From Desulfobacteraceae bacterium RAAP-1 (GTDB lineage Bacteria > Desulfobacterota > Desulfobacteria > Desulfobacterales > Desulfatirhabdiaceae), in contig LKPX01000039.1 of NCBI GenBank assembly GCA_001443525.1, positions 1 to 32,406 of the forward strand: a stretch of DNA of 32,406 nt, written 5' to 3'. The translations under genes and the position numbers were made by a program. The notes beneath the pieces were generated by a model, which was given only the letters and a program-made list of their open reading frames with translations, made no database searches and was not told the origin of the DNA. Below are positions 24,222 through 32,309 of this stretch, in pieces; position 1 is the stretch's first letter, and each line of letters starts with the position of its first letter.

Positions 24222-25886
24222 TTAAGCCTCCTGCCTGTTTCGCGGAATATGTACGGTAAATGTGCTTCCCTGTCCCCACTGGCTTTCTACAGCGATGGCG
24301 CCGCCCATCATGTCAATGATCTTCTTGCATATGGAAAGCCCCAGGCCGGTACCCTCGCGCTTGCGGGCAAGGCCGGTATCGATCTGATGAAATGGTTGAA
24401 AAATTTTGACGATTTCTTCCGGTTGCATGCCGATGCCGGTATCGGCAACCGATAAAATGTAATGATCGTTTCCGGTCCTGCAGACAATACTCACATGCCC
24501 TTTTTCCGTGAATTTCAGAGCATTGCTGAGTAAATTAAGAATAACCTGTTCCAGACGGCGCTGATCCGTGGTAATCATTCCGACATCCGGAGCGATATCC
24601 ACCTGCAGGGGGATACCCCTTTGCTCGGCCAGCGGCGAAACAAGCCGGACCATTTTCTCGATGGATGCACTCAAATCAACAGGCGCCAGTGAAAGCTCCA
24701 GTTGACCGGCCTCGATTTTGGAGATATCCAGCACATCGTTGATGAGTGCCAGGAGATGGCGGGAGCTATTCTGAACCATGGACATCTGTTTTCGCTGCTC
24801 CGGGTTCAGGGGGCCGGCCAGGCCCTGCAGCATAATGCCGGTAAAGCCGATAATGGAATTGAGCGGTGTGCGCAATTCGTGCGACATGGTAGCCAGAAAG
24901 GCGGATTTGATCCGGTCGGCTGCCTGCGCCGCTTCTACGGCCGTGGCCAGCTCCGCGGTGCGCCGGATAATGCGCAGCTCCATTTCCTGATTGATTTGTT
25001 TCAACTCACGGGTGCGGACATTGACCTGATACTTCAACACAACACTTCCCAGCAAACTTGCCAGCAGGATAACTCCCACGATAATAGCAAGGATTGGCAG
25101 CCATTCCGGCATATTGAGCTTGACATTTTCGGATGTCCATTTTCTCAGCGACTGATAATACACCGATTGGGGATTTTTTTTGAGTGCCGCCAGATGGATG
25201 TCAATGGATTCCAGTAAATGTTTGGGGTCGCCCCGGGTTGCAGCGAAAAAAAAATCACGAGGATCAAAAATAATCGCCGTACTTTCAAGTCCGATCTTTT
25301 TTGCATGCATCACTCCGTACAAACGATTGGTGATGGCAGCATCAGCCTTATCTCTGGCAACCATTTCAAACACGGTTTTGAAATCCGGCGCAGGAATGAG
25401 TGTGATGTTTACTTTGAAGCTTTTGGTGAGGCGAATAAATACTTCCTGCTGGAATGAGTCTTTAAGAACGGCAATCCGCTTTCCGCTTAGATCCAATATG
25501 GACTGGATTCCACTTCCCTTTCGGGCATATACCTGAGACCAGGAGGAAAGTACAGGCGCCTTGTGAAACGAGAACATTTTTTCCCGGTCCACCGTAAACG
25601 CCATGTCCGGCATAAGATCAATTTCCCCTTTTGCCAGACGATCCAGGCCCTCCGCCCATGTGCCGGATACGTAGCGCAACTTCCAACCTTTTTTTTTTGC
25701 GATATCCGCGATGATATCTATAAAGATACCTTCGGGCTGACCGGATTTAGAGGTAAAAACCTTCGGCGCATTTTCATAGACACCGACGGTCACAACCCGA
25801 TCATCGGCGTTTGTGGACGAAACTCCCAGACATGAGAAAATCAGCAAGAGGAAAAACGGTCTTAAAAGGAATATCGGCCATTTCAT
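24222..25886 (-). CDS. Histidine kinase with periplasmic solute-binding (SBP_bac_3) sensor domain
   Basis: 554 aa. A signal peptide or first helix (about 5-24) is followed by a family-3 solute-binding domain (about 30-250; VGVYENAPKVF, GIFIDIIADIAKKKGW, LAKGEIDLMPDMAFT, LDLSGKRIAVLKDS, DKADAAITNR), as in BvgS-type sensors that bind amino acids or similar small ligands. A membrane helix (LPILAIIVGVILLASLLGSV) and coiled coil lead to SAFLATMSHELRTPLNSIIG and an ATPase domain ([31 protein letters not shown]). No receiver is fused. ATG 25886 is chosen because CGGAGAATGAGA sits just before it; earlier Mets lack a well-placed SD. It is the first gene of a three-gene unit. Confidence 0.92.
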   Translation of the reverse strand: MKWPIFLLRPFFLLLIFSCLGVSSTNADDRVVTVGVYENAPKVFTSKSGQPEGIFIDIIADIAKKKGWKLRYVSGTWAEGLDRLAKGEIDLMPDMAFTVDREKMFSFHKAPVLSSWSQVYARKGSGIQSILDLSGKRIAVLKDSFQQEVFIRLTKSFKVNITLIPAPDFKTVFEMVARDKADAAITNRLYGVMHAKKIGLESTAIIFDPRDFFFAATRGDPKHLLESIDIHLAALKKNPQSVYYQSLRKWTSENVKLNMPEWLPILAIIVGVILLASLLGSVVLKYQVNVRTRELKQINQEMELRIIRRTAELATAVEAAQAADRIKSAFLATMSHELRTPLNSIIGFTGIMLQGLAGPLNPEQRKQMSMVQNSSRHLLALINDVLDISKIEAGQLELSLAPVDLSASIEKMVRLVSPLAEQRGIPLQVDIAPDVGMITTDQRRLEQVILNLLSNALKFTEKGHVSIVCRTGNDHYILSVADTGIGMQPEEIVKIFQPFHQIDTGLARKREGTGLGLSICKKIIDMMGGAIAVESQWGQGSTFTVHIPRNRQEA

Positions 25887-25978
25887 TCTCATTCTCCGTT
25901 TGTTCTCATCTTCCAACCCCATCGCAACAGAATCTCCCTGAATGATGCAGAGCATAACGGGCGCATGCAGGATGTCAG

Positions 25979-26003
25979 GATGAAGGTCATGTTCGGCTTC
26001 ATC
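25979..26003 (-). promoter_or_regulatory. Small stem-loop in the sensor-kinase leader
   Basis: GATGAAG (25979-25985) pairs with CTTCATC (25997-26003) around an 11-nt loop, in the untranslated leader of the kinase at 24222-25886. It is short, may be chance, and matches no known riboswitch. Confidence 0.2.
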
Positions 26004-26092
26004 AGTACATGAACGGCAATGGTTCCGGGCGTGAGAGAATGGTCAGTGGGCAGAGATAGTATCGTATCATCCGGTTGACCACGCTCAATCCC

Positions 26093-26120
26093 ACTATATC
26101 GAAATTCGTCGAGTCGTCAA
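26093..26120 (-). promoter_or_regulatory. Sigma70-type promoter of the sensor-kinase operon
   Basis: On the minus strand, TTGACG (26115-26120), a 16-nt spacer, then TATAGT (26093-26098). Transcription would begin near 26086, giving a leader of about 200 nt before the kinase start at 25886. Confidence 0.5.
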
Positions 26121-26473
26121 CAAATTGATGAGGTTATTTCAATGGATCCGCCATTATTTGGCAATTCGTCGTTTTATTCATTATTTCGATTTTTTATGTG
26201 GGCGATCAATATCGCTGGCTGTCTTTGCTCATTGTCAGGACTGCTGATTTTCGTTGACACAAAGCTCCTTGTACCTTAATGCGTGAAAATGCGCTGATAG
26301 ACTTTTGACGGTATTGCTCCATAGCATCTTTTCATGCGGCAACGTCCAGCATAATAAATCGCAGGCCGGTGTCCACGATGGAACACCGGCATAAGTTTTC
26401 AATCGGCTACTAACCTGTTTCTGCTTGCGTTTTTTTACGAGAGCATCAAGTTTTTTTCGATAAAAGGAGAATG
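26121..26473. other. Non-coding stretch upstream of ftsY
   Basis: No convincing gene was found in this part of the 587-nt gap between the sensor kinase and ftsY. It holds a hairpin at 26365-26390 (GCCGGTGT with ACACCGGC plus inner CCA/TGG, no U-tract) and a solo end of the dispersed repeat at 26430-26449. TTGACA at 26254-26259 has no good -10 partner. An 81-codon open frame on the minus strand here (26235-26480) has no SD and overlaps the ftsY start. Confidence 0.5.
26430..26449. repeat. Solo end of the dispersed repeat (copy G)
   Basis: TTTTTTACGAGAGCATCAA corresponds to the outer arm of copies A and E (TTTTTACGARRGCATCA). It stands alone, 20-25 nt before the ftsY SD. Confidence 0.5.
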
Positions 26474-27487
26474 ATGGCATTTAACTGGTTTAAAAAAAAA
26501 GATATTTCAGTCAAATCTGTTTCGCTGGAAGTGGTTTCCCCGGCGGATTCCCCTCCTGAGGGATCCGCGGTGGATATTTCCGCACAGGAAAGAGCTACGT
26601 TGCTGTCACGCCTTAAAAGCGGTCTTTCCCGGACACGGCAGATACTAACGACTGATATTGACAAGCTCTTTGCAGGAAAACGTCCGATAGACGATGATCT
26701 TCTGGAGGAGCTCGAAGAGATTCTGATTACTGCGGATATCGGCGTTCAGACCGCCGGAGAACTGATTCAGAAGATTTCCAGCGGGGCAGGGGATGCTGAA
26801 ACCGTCAAGACTGCATTGAAACACGAAATGCTGGAGTTGCTCACGGTTTCATCGAAACCAGAGACGGATACTTTGCCCAAACCGTGGGTTATGATGGTTG
26901 TCGGTGTCAATGGCGCAGGAAAAACCACCACCATCGGCAAACTGGCGTCTCAATTCACATCTGAAGGTAAGAAAGTGCTGATAGCCGCTGCCGATACGTT
27001 CAGGGCCGCTGCGGTCGAACAGCTTCAAATCTGGGCGGAGAGATCCGGAGCCACGCTGATACGGCATAAAGCCAATGCCGACCCGGCGGCGGTGGCTTTC
27101 GATGCGGTTGAAGCGGCGGTTGCCCGCGATGCCGATATCGTGATTGTGGATACGGCCGGCAGGCTTCATACTCGTGTAAACCTGATGGAGGAGTTGAAAA
27201 AAATCCGTCGGGCCATTACCAAAAAAATTCCGGAAGCTCCCCACGAAACCCTTCTGGTTCTGGATGCCACTACCGGACAGAACGCGATCATGCAGGCGCG
27301 ATTGTTTCATGAATCCATCGGTGTCACGGCTCTGGCGCTGACCAAACTGGATGGCACCGCCAGAGGCGGCATTGTGATCAGCATCTGCCATGAGCTGAAT
27401 CTGCCGTTGAAATATATCGGGACCGGCGAAAATATTGAAGATTTACAGGAATTTGATCCAAAGGTATTTGTGGACGCCCTTTTTTGA
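26474..27487 (+). CDS. ftsY: Signal recognition particle receptor FtsY
   Basis: 337 aa SRP-receptor GTPase that delivers ribosome-nascent chain complexes to the SecYEG translocon. The N domain (about 45-120, LLSRLKSGLSRTRQ) is followed by the G domain: G1 GVNGAGKTTTIGKLA, DTFRAAAVEQLQIWAER, G3 DTAGRLHTRVNLMEELKKI, G4 TKLDGTARGG and the closing loop IGTGENIEDLQEFD. The acidic A domain found in E. coli is almost absent, as in many other phyla. The tandem ATG at 26471/26474 follows AAAGGAGA; the second ATG has the better spacing. The gene stands alone and is convergent with the CLC gene. Confidence 0.96.
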   Translation: MAFNWFKKKDISVKSVSLEVVSPADSPPEGSAVDISAQERATLLSRLKSGLSRTRQILTTDIDKLFAGKRPIDDDLLEELEEILITADIGVQTAGELIQKISSGAGDAETVKTALKHEMLELLTVSSKPETDTLPKPWVMMVVGVNGAGKTTTIGKLASQFTSEGKKVLIAAADTFRAAAVEQLQIWAERSGATLIRHKANADPAAVAFDAVEAAVARDADIVIVDTAGRLHTRVNLMEELKKIRRAITKKIPEAPHETLLVLDATTGQNAIMQARLFHESIGVTALALTKLDGTARGGIVISICHELNLPLKYIGTGENIEDLQEFDPKVFVDALF

Positions 27488-27524
27488 GAATTGAGAACGT
27501 CAATTATCCTGCGCTGCCTGTGGG

Positions 27525-27635
27525 AGCTGCAATCAGCGAGCGCTTTAGCATTTCATTGCGATAACATGATAACTTCAGTCAATGGGCTTATTGTAAAGCT
27601 GCAATCAGCGAGCGCTTTAGCATTTCATTGCGATA
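27525..27635. repeat. 39-bp exact direct repeat at the 3' end of the CLC gene
   Basis: The same 39 bp (beginning AGCTGCAATCAGCGAGCGCT) occurs at 27525-27563 and 27597-27635, 72 bp apart. The second copy encodes the last residues of the CLC protein (YRNEMLKRSLIAA). The first lies past its stop codon, exactly 24 codons on, so it stays in the same reading frame. It looks like a recent tandem duplication. Confidence 0.9.
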
Positions 27636-29459
27636 GGCATTCAGGACGTGGCTTTGCGTAATCACGCCTTTGAGTATTTTATCGCCGTTGACCTGATCTA
27701 CCACAGGCAACTGTTCCATATCGATGAAACTGAACTTGTTGAGCGCCGCAGACAGGGTATCCTTCATATCAACATACACCACATGGGAATTATAAATGTC
27801 CTTTGCAACAACAAGATGCTTAAAGCTTTCCTCGAAGACAAACTCTCTCAGATCAGAAAATGAAATCACGCCTTCCAGGCATCCTGCCTTGTTGACTACA
27901 TACAGATAATTGCAGCTTGCCGAAAGACATTGCTTCAGTATGACATCGTAGGGAGTGTTCGCATGTATCCGGGCTACATGGGTGTCCATGACATCTCTGA
28001 CCCAAAGGCTTGAGAGGATGCCTACCTCACGGCCGGCGGCAATGTCTATCCCTTTCCGTGCAAGGCTAAGCGTATAAATGGAGCCCGAGAGAATGGCTTT
28101 GTGTACCAGAGAGGCAATAATACAGGCGGTCATCATGGGAAGAATAACTGAGCTCCGATTGGTCAATTCAAAGATCATGATGATGGCGGTCATAGGCGCC
28201 TGAATGACGGCGCCGAGCATGGCTCCCATTCCAACGACGCCATAACATCCCGGATTTCCGGTAATCGCCGGAAATATATCCTTGAATACGGTTCCACAAG
28301 CCATTCCCAGCATGGCCCCCAGAAAAAGGCAGGGACAAAGAACGCCTCCTGAGCCGCCGGAACCTAACGTGAATGATGTTGCAACAATTTTGACAACAAG
28401 AAGCATCAGCAGCGTGGTCAGCATAAAGTTACCGGCAATGGCTGAAATGATGGGTTCATAGGCATAACCCAGTATCTGCGGATAGAAGAACCCTAATACC
28501 CCAACTACCAGCGCTCCGCACGCCGGCTTGATGGCTCTTGAAAAGTGGATACGATGTTCAAAAAAATGTTCCACCATCTGCATCGTCCGAACGAATCCTG
28601 CGGAAACCAGACCTGCCAGTGCCCCCATCAGAGCGTATAGAATAAGTTCCCAGGCGCTGAATTGGCCATAGGGTAAAATTCTGAGTGTTGGGCCATGCGT
28701 AATGAAGGCTCTGGAAAATGAGGTCGCTATTACGGAGGCGATGACAATCGGGCTGAAAGACTGAATATTAAATTCTCCCATGACAACTTCAAGAGAAAAG
28801 AGTACGCCGGCGATCGGCGCGTTGAAAATGCAGGCGATTCCGGCGGCGGAACCGCAGGCGACAATGACTCTCAGGCGATTTTGGGAAACCCGGAGTAACT
28901 GCCCCACACCTGAAGATATGGCGGCGCCGATCAGGATAATGGGGCCTTCACTCCCGGCGGAGCCTCCGGACCCGAGAGTTATTGCCGACATGACCATGCA
29001 CAGCAGTGAGCTGGTCCATCGCATAAAGCCGTTGTGCAGGGCCACGGCTTCCATGGCGGCCGGTACACCGTCTTTTTCGGTTTCTTTGGGGAAAAAAGTG
29101 ATGAATGGCCATAATAACAGCGCTCCCAGAGCTGGAACGAGAATATATATGGCTTTCCCGCCGCCGGCCCATGCCGGGAGCATCTTCATGAAAAAGTCTT
29201 TGGCGAGTTCCAGCATTTTCACATATACTAACGTACACGTTCCGACAACAAGTCCGATGACTGCCGCCAGTACAATCAAAAATGTCTGATCATGAATTTT
29301 GAATTGTTGAAGAAAGGATACATATTTTTTCTGAAATATCATTATCAGACGTTTTGGCATGGATGGTTCCATAATATGTTCTACTGATGTTAAACGGTTA
29401 TGTTGGATAATTGCCGATTTTCCGTTGCATGTGACACCGTAACGCAAGCTTTCATTCAT
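27588..29459 (-). CDS. CLC-family chloride channel/transporter with C-terminal CBS pair
   Basis: 623 aa integral membrane protein. About 10-12 helices span residues 58-450. CLC signatures are visible: DGVPAAMEAV (130-139), GSEGPIILIG (169-178) with gating-type E171, NAPIAGVLFSLE (213-224) and SGGVLCPCLFLGAMLG. The residue at the position of the internal proton glutamate (E203 of the E. coli exchanger) appears to be Val225, which favours passive chloride conduction over Cl-/H+ exchange. Two CBS motifs (about 486-615; VRDVMDTHVARI and LPVVDQVNGDKILKGVITQS) probably give nucleotide control. It has a good promoter 30-60 nt upstream; the start ATG lacks a clear SD. Its 3' end is duplicated. Confidence 0.9.
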   Translation of the reverse strand: MNESLRYGVTCNGKSAIIQHNRLTSVEHIMEPSMPKRLIMIFQKKYVSFLQQFKIHDQTFLIVLAAVIGLVVGTCTLVYVKMLELAKDFFMKMLPAWAGGGKAIYILVPALGALLLWPFITFFPKETEKDGVPAAMEAVALHNGFMRWTSSLLCMVMSAITLGSGGSAGSEGPIILIGAAISSGVGQLLRVSQNRLRVIVACGSAAGIACIFNAPIAGVLFSLEVVMGEFNIQSFSPIVIASVIATSFSRAFITHGPTLRILPYGQFSAWELILYALMGALAGLVSAGFVRTMQMVEHFFEHRIHFSRAIKPACGALVVGVLGFFYPQILGYAYEPIISAIAGNFMLTTLLMLLVVKIVATSFTLGSGGSGGVLCPCLFLGAMLGMACGTVFKDIFPAITGNPGCYGVVGMGAMLGAVIQAPMTAIIMIFELTNRSSVILPMMTACIIASLVHKAILSGSIYTLSLARKGIDIAAGREVGILSSLWVRDVMDTHVARIHANTPYDVILKQCLSASCNYLYVVNKAGCLEGVISFSDLREFVFEESFKHLVVAKDIYNSHVVYVDMKDTLSAALNKFSFIDMEQLPVVDQVNGDKILKGVITQSHVLNAYRNEMLKRSLIAALQ

Positions 29460-29494
29460 CCGTTGCGGGAGTTGATGTCGAGCCCATGATGATT

Positions 29495-29523
29495 ATTATA
29501 TATCTCACACCTTGTGAAATCAA
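29495..29523 (-). promoter_or_regulatory. Sigma70-type promoter of the CLC gene
   Basis: On the minus strand TTGATT (29518-29523), 17 nt, TATAAT (29495-29500). The -10 is a perfect match. The predicted start near 29488 leaves a leader of about 29 nt to the ATG at 29459. Confidence 0.65.
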
Positions 29524-29527
29524 CCTC

Positions 29528-29547
29528 GACGGCTTCGTAAAAAGTCC
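29528..29547. repeat. Solo end of the dispersed repeat (copy F)
   Basis: GACGGCTTCGTAAAAAGTCC matches the inverted end of the repeat family, without the interior or second end. It is located in the divergent gap between the CLC and sigma54-activator genes. Confidence 0.6.
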
Positions 29548-29605
29548 AGGTAGCGTGACATCTGTTTTTCAGAAATTTTGATGGCTGTTATCCAAAGAGA
29601 CGCAA

Positions 29606-30997
29606 TTGAATATCTCAAAAAAAACAAAATTAAATTCCGTTTTAACGCCTACCGAAGCCATTCTGGAAAGCATCTCAGACGGTGTTTTCACTGTGGATGG
29701 TGAGTGGCGGGTAACATCGTTCAATCGGGCGGCCGAGAAGATTACGGGAACGCCTCGCAGCGAAGCTATCGGCCGATTCTGCTCTGAAGTATTCCGATCC
29801 AGTATGTGTGAAGCCGAATGCGCGCTGCGCCGGACGCTTCAAACGGGGAAGGCCGTTATTGGACAGTCCGGCTACATCATCGACACCGATGGGGGCCGCG
29901 TCCCTGTCAGCGTTTCTACTGCGGTATTGCGGGACGGGCAGGGAAAGGTTATCGGCGGGGCGGAAACATTCCGGGATTTGAGTGAAGTCGAAGCATTGCG
30001 CCAAGAGCTGGAGAGCCGGTTTCACATCGGGGAGCTGGCAAGCCGCAGTCCTTTGATGCAGAAAATTTTTGATGTGCTGCCGGCCATTGCCGCCAGCCCC
30101 AGCACCGTTCTTATCCTGGGGGAAACCGGAACCGGAAAGGAACTGGTGGCTAAAACCATCCATACATTGAGTCACCGCAGCAATGCGCCGTTTATTGCGG
30201 TCAACTGCGGAGCCTTGCCGGATCCGCTGCTGGAGTCGGAACTCTTTGGCTACAAGGCCGGGGCGTTTACAGGCGCTACCAAAGACAAGCCAGGACGCTT
30301 TGCGCTGGCGAAAAATGGAACATTGTTTCTGGATGAAATCGGTGAGGTGAGCCCTGCGCTACAGGTGCGGCTGCTGCGGGTGCTTCAGGAACGGACATAT
30401 GAACCGCTGGGCGGAACCCGTTCCGAAACTGCCAGCGTGCGGGTGATTGCTGCTACCAATAAAGATCTGGTGGATCAGGTTCGAAATCATGTTTTTCGTG
30501 AAGACCTGTATTACCGGATCAATGTCGTCCGTATCGAGTTGCCACCACTGCGCCGGCGCAAAGAAGATATCCCTCTGATTGTTTCCCAGTTCATTACCCG
30601 CTTTAACCGGCTGCAAAAAAAATCCATTCAGGGCGTTTCCGCGGAAGCGCTTTCTCTGCTCATGGCTCACGACTGGCCTGGAAATATCCGGGAGCTGGAA
30701 AACGCCATCGAGCATGCCTTCATCTTATGCGGCAACGGCGTGATTGACATTCGCCACCTGCCGGAAGATCTGACCGCCCGAAGCACCGTGCCGTCGGCGG
30801 ATTTTGATATTCATGCTTCACGCGATCTGATGGAAACCCAGACCATCCAACGCGCACTGGAGCAGGCGGGCTTCAACCGGCTGGCGGCCGCCAAAGCGCT
30901 TGGCATTCACAAAAGCACGCTGTTCCGGAAAATGAAGCGTCTGGGGCTGGATTTTCCTTCTGCGGACGGCCGCACCCGCCAGAGTACCCGCACATAA
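29606..30997 (+). CDS. Sigma54-dependent transcriptional activator: PAS-AAA+-Fis HTH
   Basis: 463 aa enhancer-binding protein. An N-terminal PAS domain (about 14-128) contains three cysteines, C59, C68 and C72 (FCSEVFRSSMCEAECALRR). The AAA+ domain has Walker A GETGTGKE (172-179), the sigma54-contact loop GAFTGA (219-224), Walker B TLFLDEIGEV (239-248) and RREDLYYRINV-type sensor residues. A Fis-type helix-turn-helix (about 425-455, GFNRLAAAKALGIHKSTLFRKMKRL) closes it. There is no receiver, so it senses directly through the PAS domain, perhaps by redox or metal at the cysteines (inference). The first codon is TTG at 29606; no ATG occurs before the AAA+ domain except one inside the PAS, and the SD is weak. 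It is convergent with the aminotransferase; no target promoter is evident nearby. Confidence 0.92.
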   Translation: MNISKKTKLNSVLTPTEAILESISDGVFTVDGEWRVTSFNRAAEKITGTPRSEAIGRFCSEVFRSSMCEAECALRRTLQTGKAVIGQSGYIIDTDGGRVPVSVSTAVLRDGQGKVIGGAETFRDLSEVEALRQELESRFHIGELASRSPLMQKIFDVLPAIAASPSTVLILGETGTGKELVAKTIHTLSHRSNAPFIAVNCGALPDPLLESELFGYKAGAFTGATKDKPGRFALAKNGTLFLDEIGEVSPALQVRLLRVLQERTYEPLGGTRSETASVRVIAATNKDLVDQVRNHVFREDLYYRINVVRIELPPLRRRKEDIPLIVSQFITRFNRLQKKSIQGVSAEALSLLMAHDWPGNIRELENAIEHAFILCGNGVIDIRHLPEDLTARSTVPSADFDIHASRDLMETQTIQRALEQAGFNRLAAAKALGIHKSTLFRKMKRLGLDFPSADGRTRQSTRT

Positions 30998-31020
30998 AGA
31001 AGAGGTTTTCGAAGCAGTGG

Positions 31021-32208
31021 TTATCGGGATACAAAGCGCTCCATCACCCGCTTGAATCCCGGAATCGACCGGGTGATGGTATCATCGGACACGCAGAAAG
31101 CGATTCTGAAATGTCCCGGCGCTCCGAAACCGCTTCCCGGAACCACCAGTATCAACTCTTTCTGAAGCTCTTGGACAAATTCGACATCATCGGCAATCGG
31201 CGTTTGAGGAAATACATAAAAGGTTCCCGGTGGACGGATAAATGTATAGCCGCTTTCGGCAAGCCCTGCGCATAGCAGATCGCGTTTTACGGCGTACGCT
31301 GAGATATCTACACTGGTACCCTGCATCCGGGCGATTACCCGCTGCATGAGCGCAGGTGCGTTGACAAATCCCAATATCCGGTTGGTGAGCGCCATGGCGG
31401 CCACCAGGGAATCATTGTAAGCGGCAGATGGGTTGACCGCAATAAACCCGATCCGCTCGCCCGGAATCGAGATGTCCTTGGAATAGGACGTTGTCAGAAT
31501 GCTTTCCGAATATGCCGAAAAGATGCTGGGCACGCGGGCGTTGTCATACACAATCTTCCGGTAAGGTTCATCAGAGATCAGATACAAAGTGCGGCCAAGC
31601 TCCCTGCCTTTTTGGTATAACAGTGCCCCTAATGTTTCAAGACTCTCCCGGGAATATATCTGTCCCGTAGGATTATTGGGTGAATTGATCAAGACGGCTT
31701 TGGTCTTTGGGGTGATAGCCGCCTCGATCGCCTTGATATTCAGGGTGAAATCCGGATGCGTTGCGACGGTTTTAAGAACCCCGCCATGATTGCTTACATA
31801 AAATCCATATTCCACGAAATGAGGTGTTGGGGCCAGAATTTCATCACCCGGATCGGTAATGGCTTTGAAAATGACATTCAGGCCGCCGGCGGCGCCGCAG
31901 GTCATGATGATATCTTCAGCCGACATCGCGACTTCCTGCTCCTTGCCGATATATTCGGCCACCGCCTTTCGGACATCCGGATAGCCCGCATTGGACATAT
32001 ATCCATGACAACCTGGGAAATCCTGCCGGATGAGTTCCTCAAGAATTGTTTTAAAGCGTTCCGGAGGTTCCAGGTTGGGATTTCCCAGACTGAAATCATA
32101 TACATTTTCAGCACCATGAATGGCTTTCAGCCTGGCGCCTTCCTCGAACATCTTCCGGATCCAGGAAGATTTGGACATAATGGTTTCGATATGTTTGGCT
32201 ACAGACAC
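31021..32208 (-). CDS. PLP-dependent class I/II aminotransferase
   Basis: 395 aa, fold-type I aminotransferase of the aspartate/alanine aminotransferase group. It shows YDFSLGNPNLEPP at the N-terminus, CGAAGGLNVIFKAI (phosphate-binding turn), NSPNNPTGQIYS, ISDEPYRKIVYD, the PLP-binding lysine in TSYSKDISIPGERIGF, and FRIAFCVSD holding the substrate-carboxylate Arg. The substrate cannot be read from the sequence. The start is GTG (32206-32208), with AAGGAG 6 nt upstream. It is not in an obvious operon; the sigma54 activator ends 23 nt from its stop, in convergent orientation. Confidence 0.9.
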   Translation of the reverse strand: MSVAKHIETIMSKSSWIRKMFEEGARLKAIHGAENVYDFSLGNPNLEPPERFKTILEELIRQDFPGCHGYMSNAGYPDVRKAVAEYIGKEQEVAMSAEDIIMTCGAAGGLNVIFKAITDPGDEILAPTPHFVEYGFYVSNHGGVLKTVATHPDFTLNIKAIEAAITPKTKAVLINSPNNPTGQIYSRESLETLGALLYQKGRELGRTLYLISDEPYRKIVYDNARVPSIFSAYSESILTTSYSKDISIPGERIGFIAVNPSAAYNDSLVAAMALTNRILGFVNAPALMQRVIARMQGTSVDISAYAVKRDLLCAGLAESGYTFIRPPGTFYVFPQTPIADDVEFVQELQKELILVVPGSGFGAPGHFRIAFCVSDDTITRSIPGFKRVMERFVSR

Positions 32209-32232
32209 ACGATACTCCTTTCACAATATGTT

Positions 32233-32265
32233 TGACGGCTTTGCAGATACAAAGCCGTCATTTTT
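32233..32265 (+). terminator. Perfect 11-bp hairpin followed by T5
   Basis: TGACGGCTTTG (32233-32243) and CAAAGCCGTCA (32250-32260) pair perfectly around a 6-nt loop, and TTTTT follows on the plus strand. No plus-strand gene lies just before it. It may be a terminator for readthrough or a minimal relative of the dispersed repeat, whose ends also begin TGACGGCTT. It is directly upstream of the aminotransferase GTG. Confidence 0.45.
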
Positions 32266-32309
32266 GAATATTCACCGGTTATCATTTCATTTTGCTTTCA
32301 AAATGATAT

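Noticed and set aside
26235-26480. 81-codon minus-strand frame upstream of ftsY
   Set aside because: It has no SD, no recognisable domain, overlaps the ftsY start and includes the solo repeat end.
29675-30175. 166-codon frame antisense to the sigma54 activator
   Set aside because: It is a shadow of a clearly recognised PAS/AAA+ coding region; no start signal or domain.
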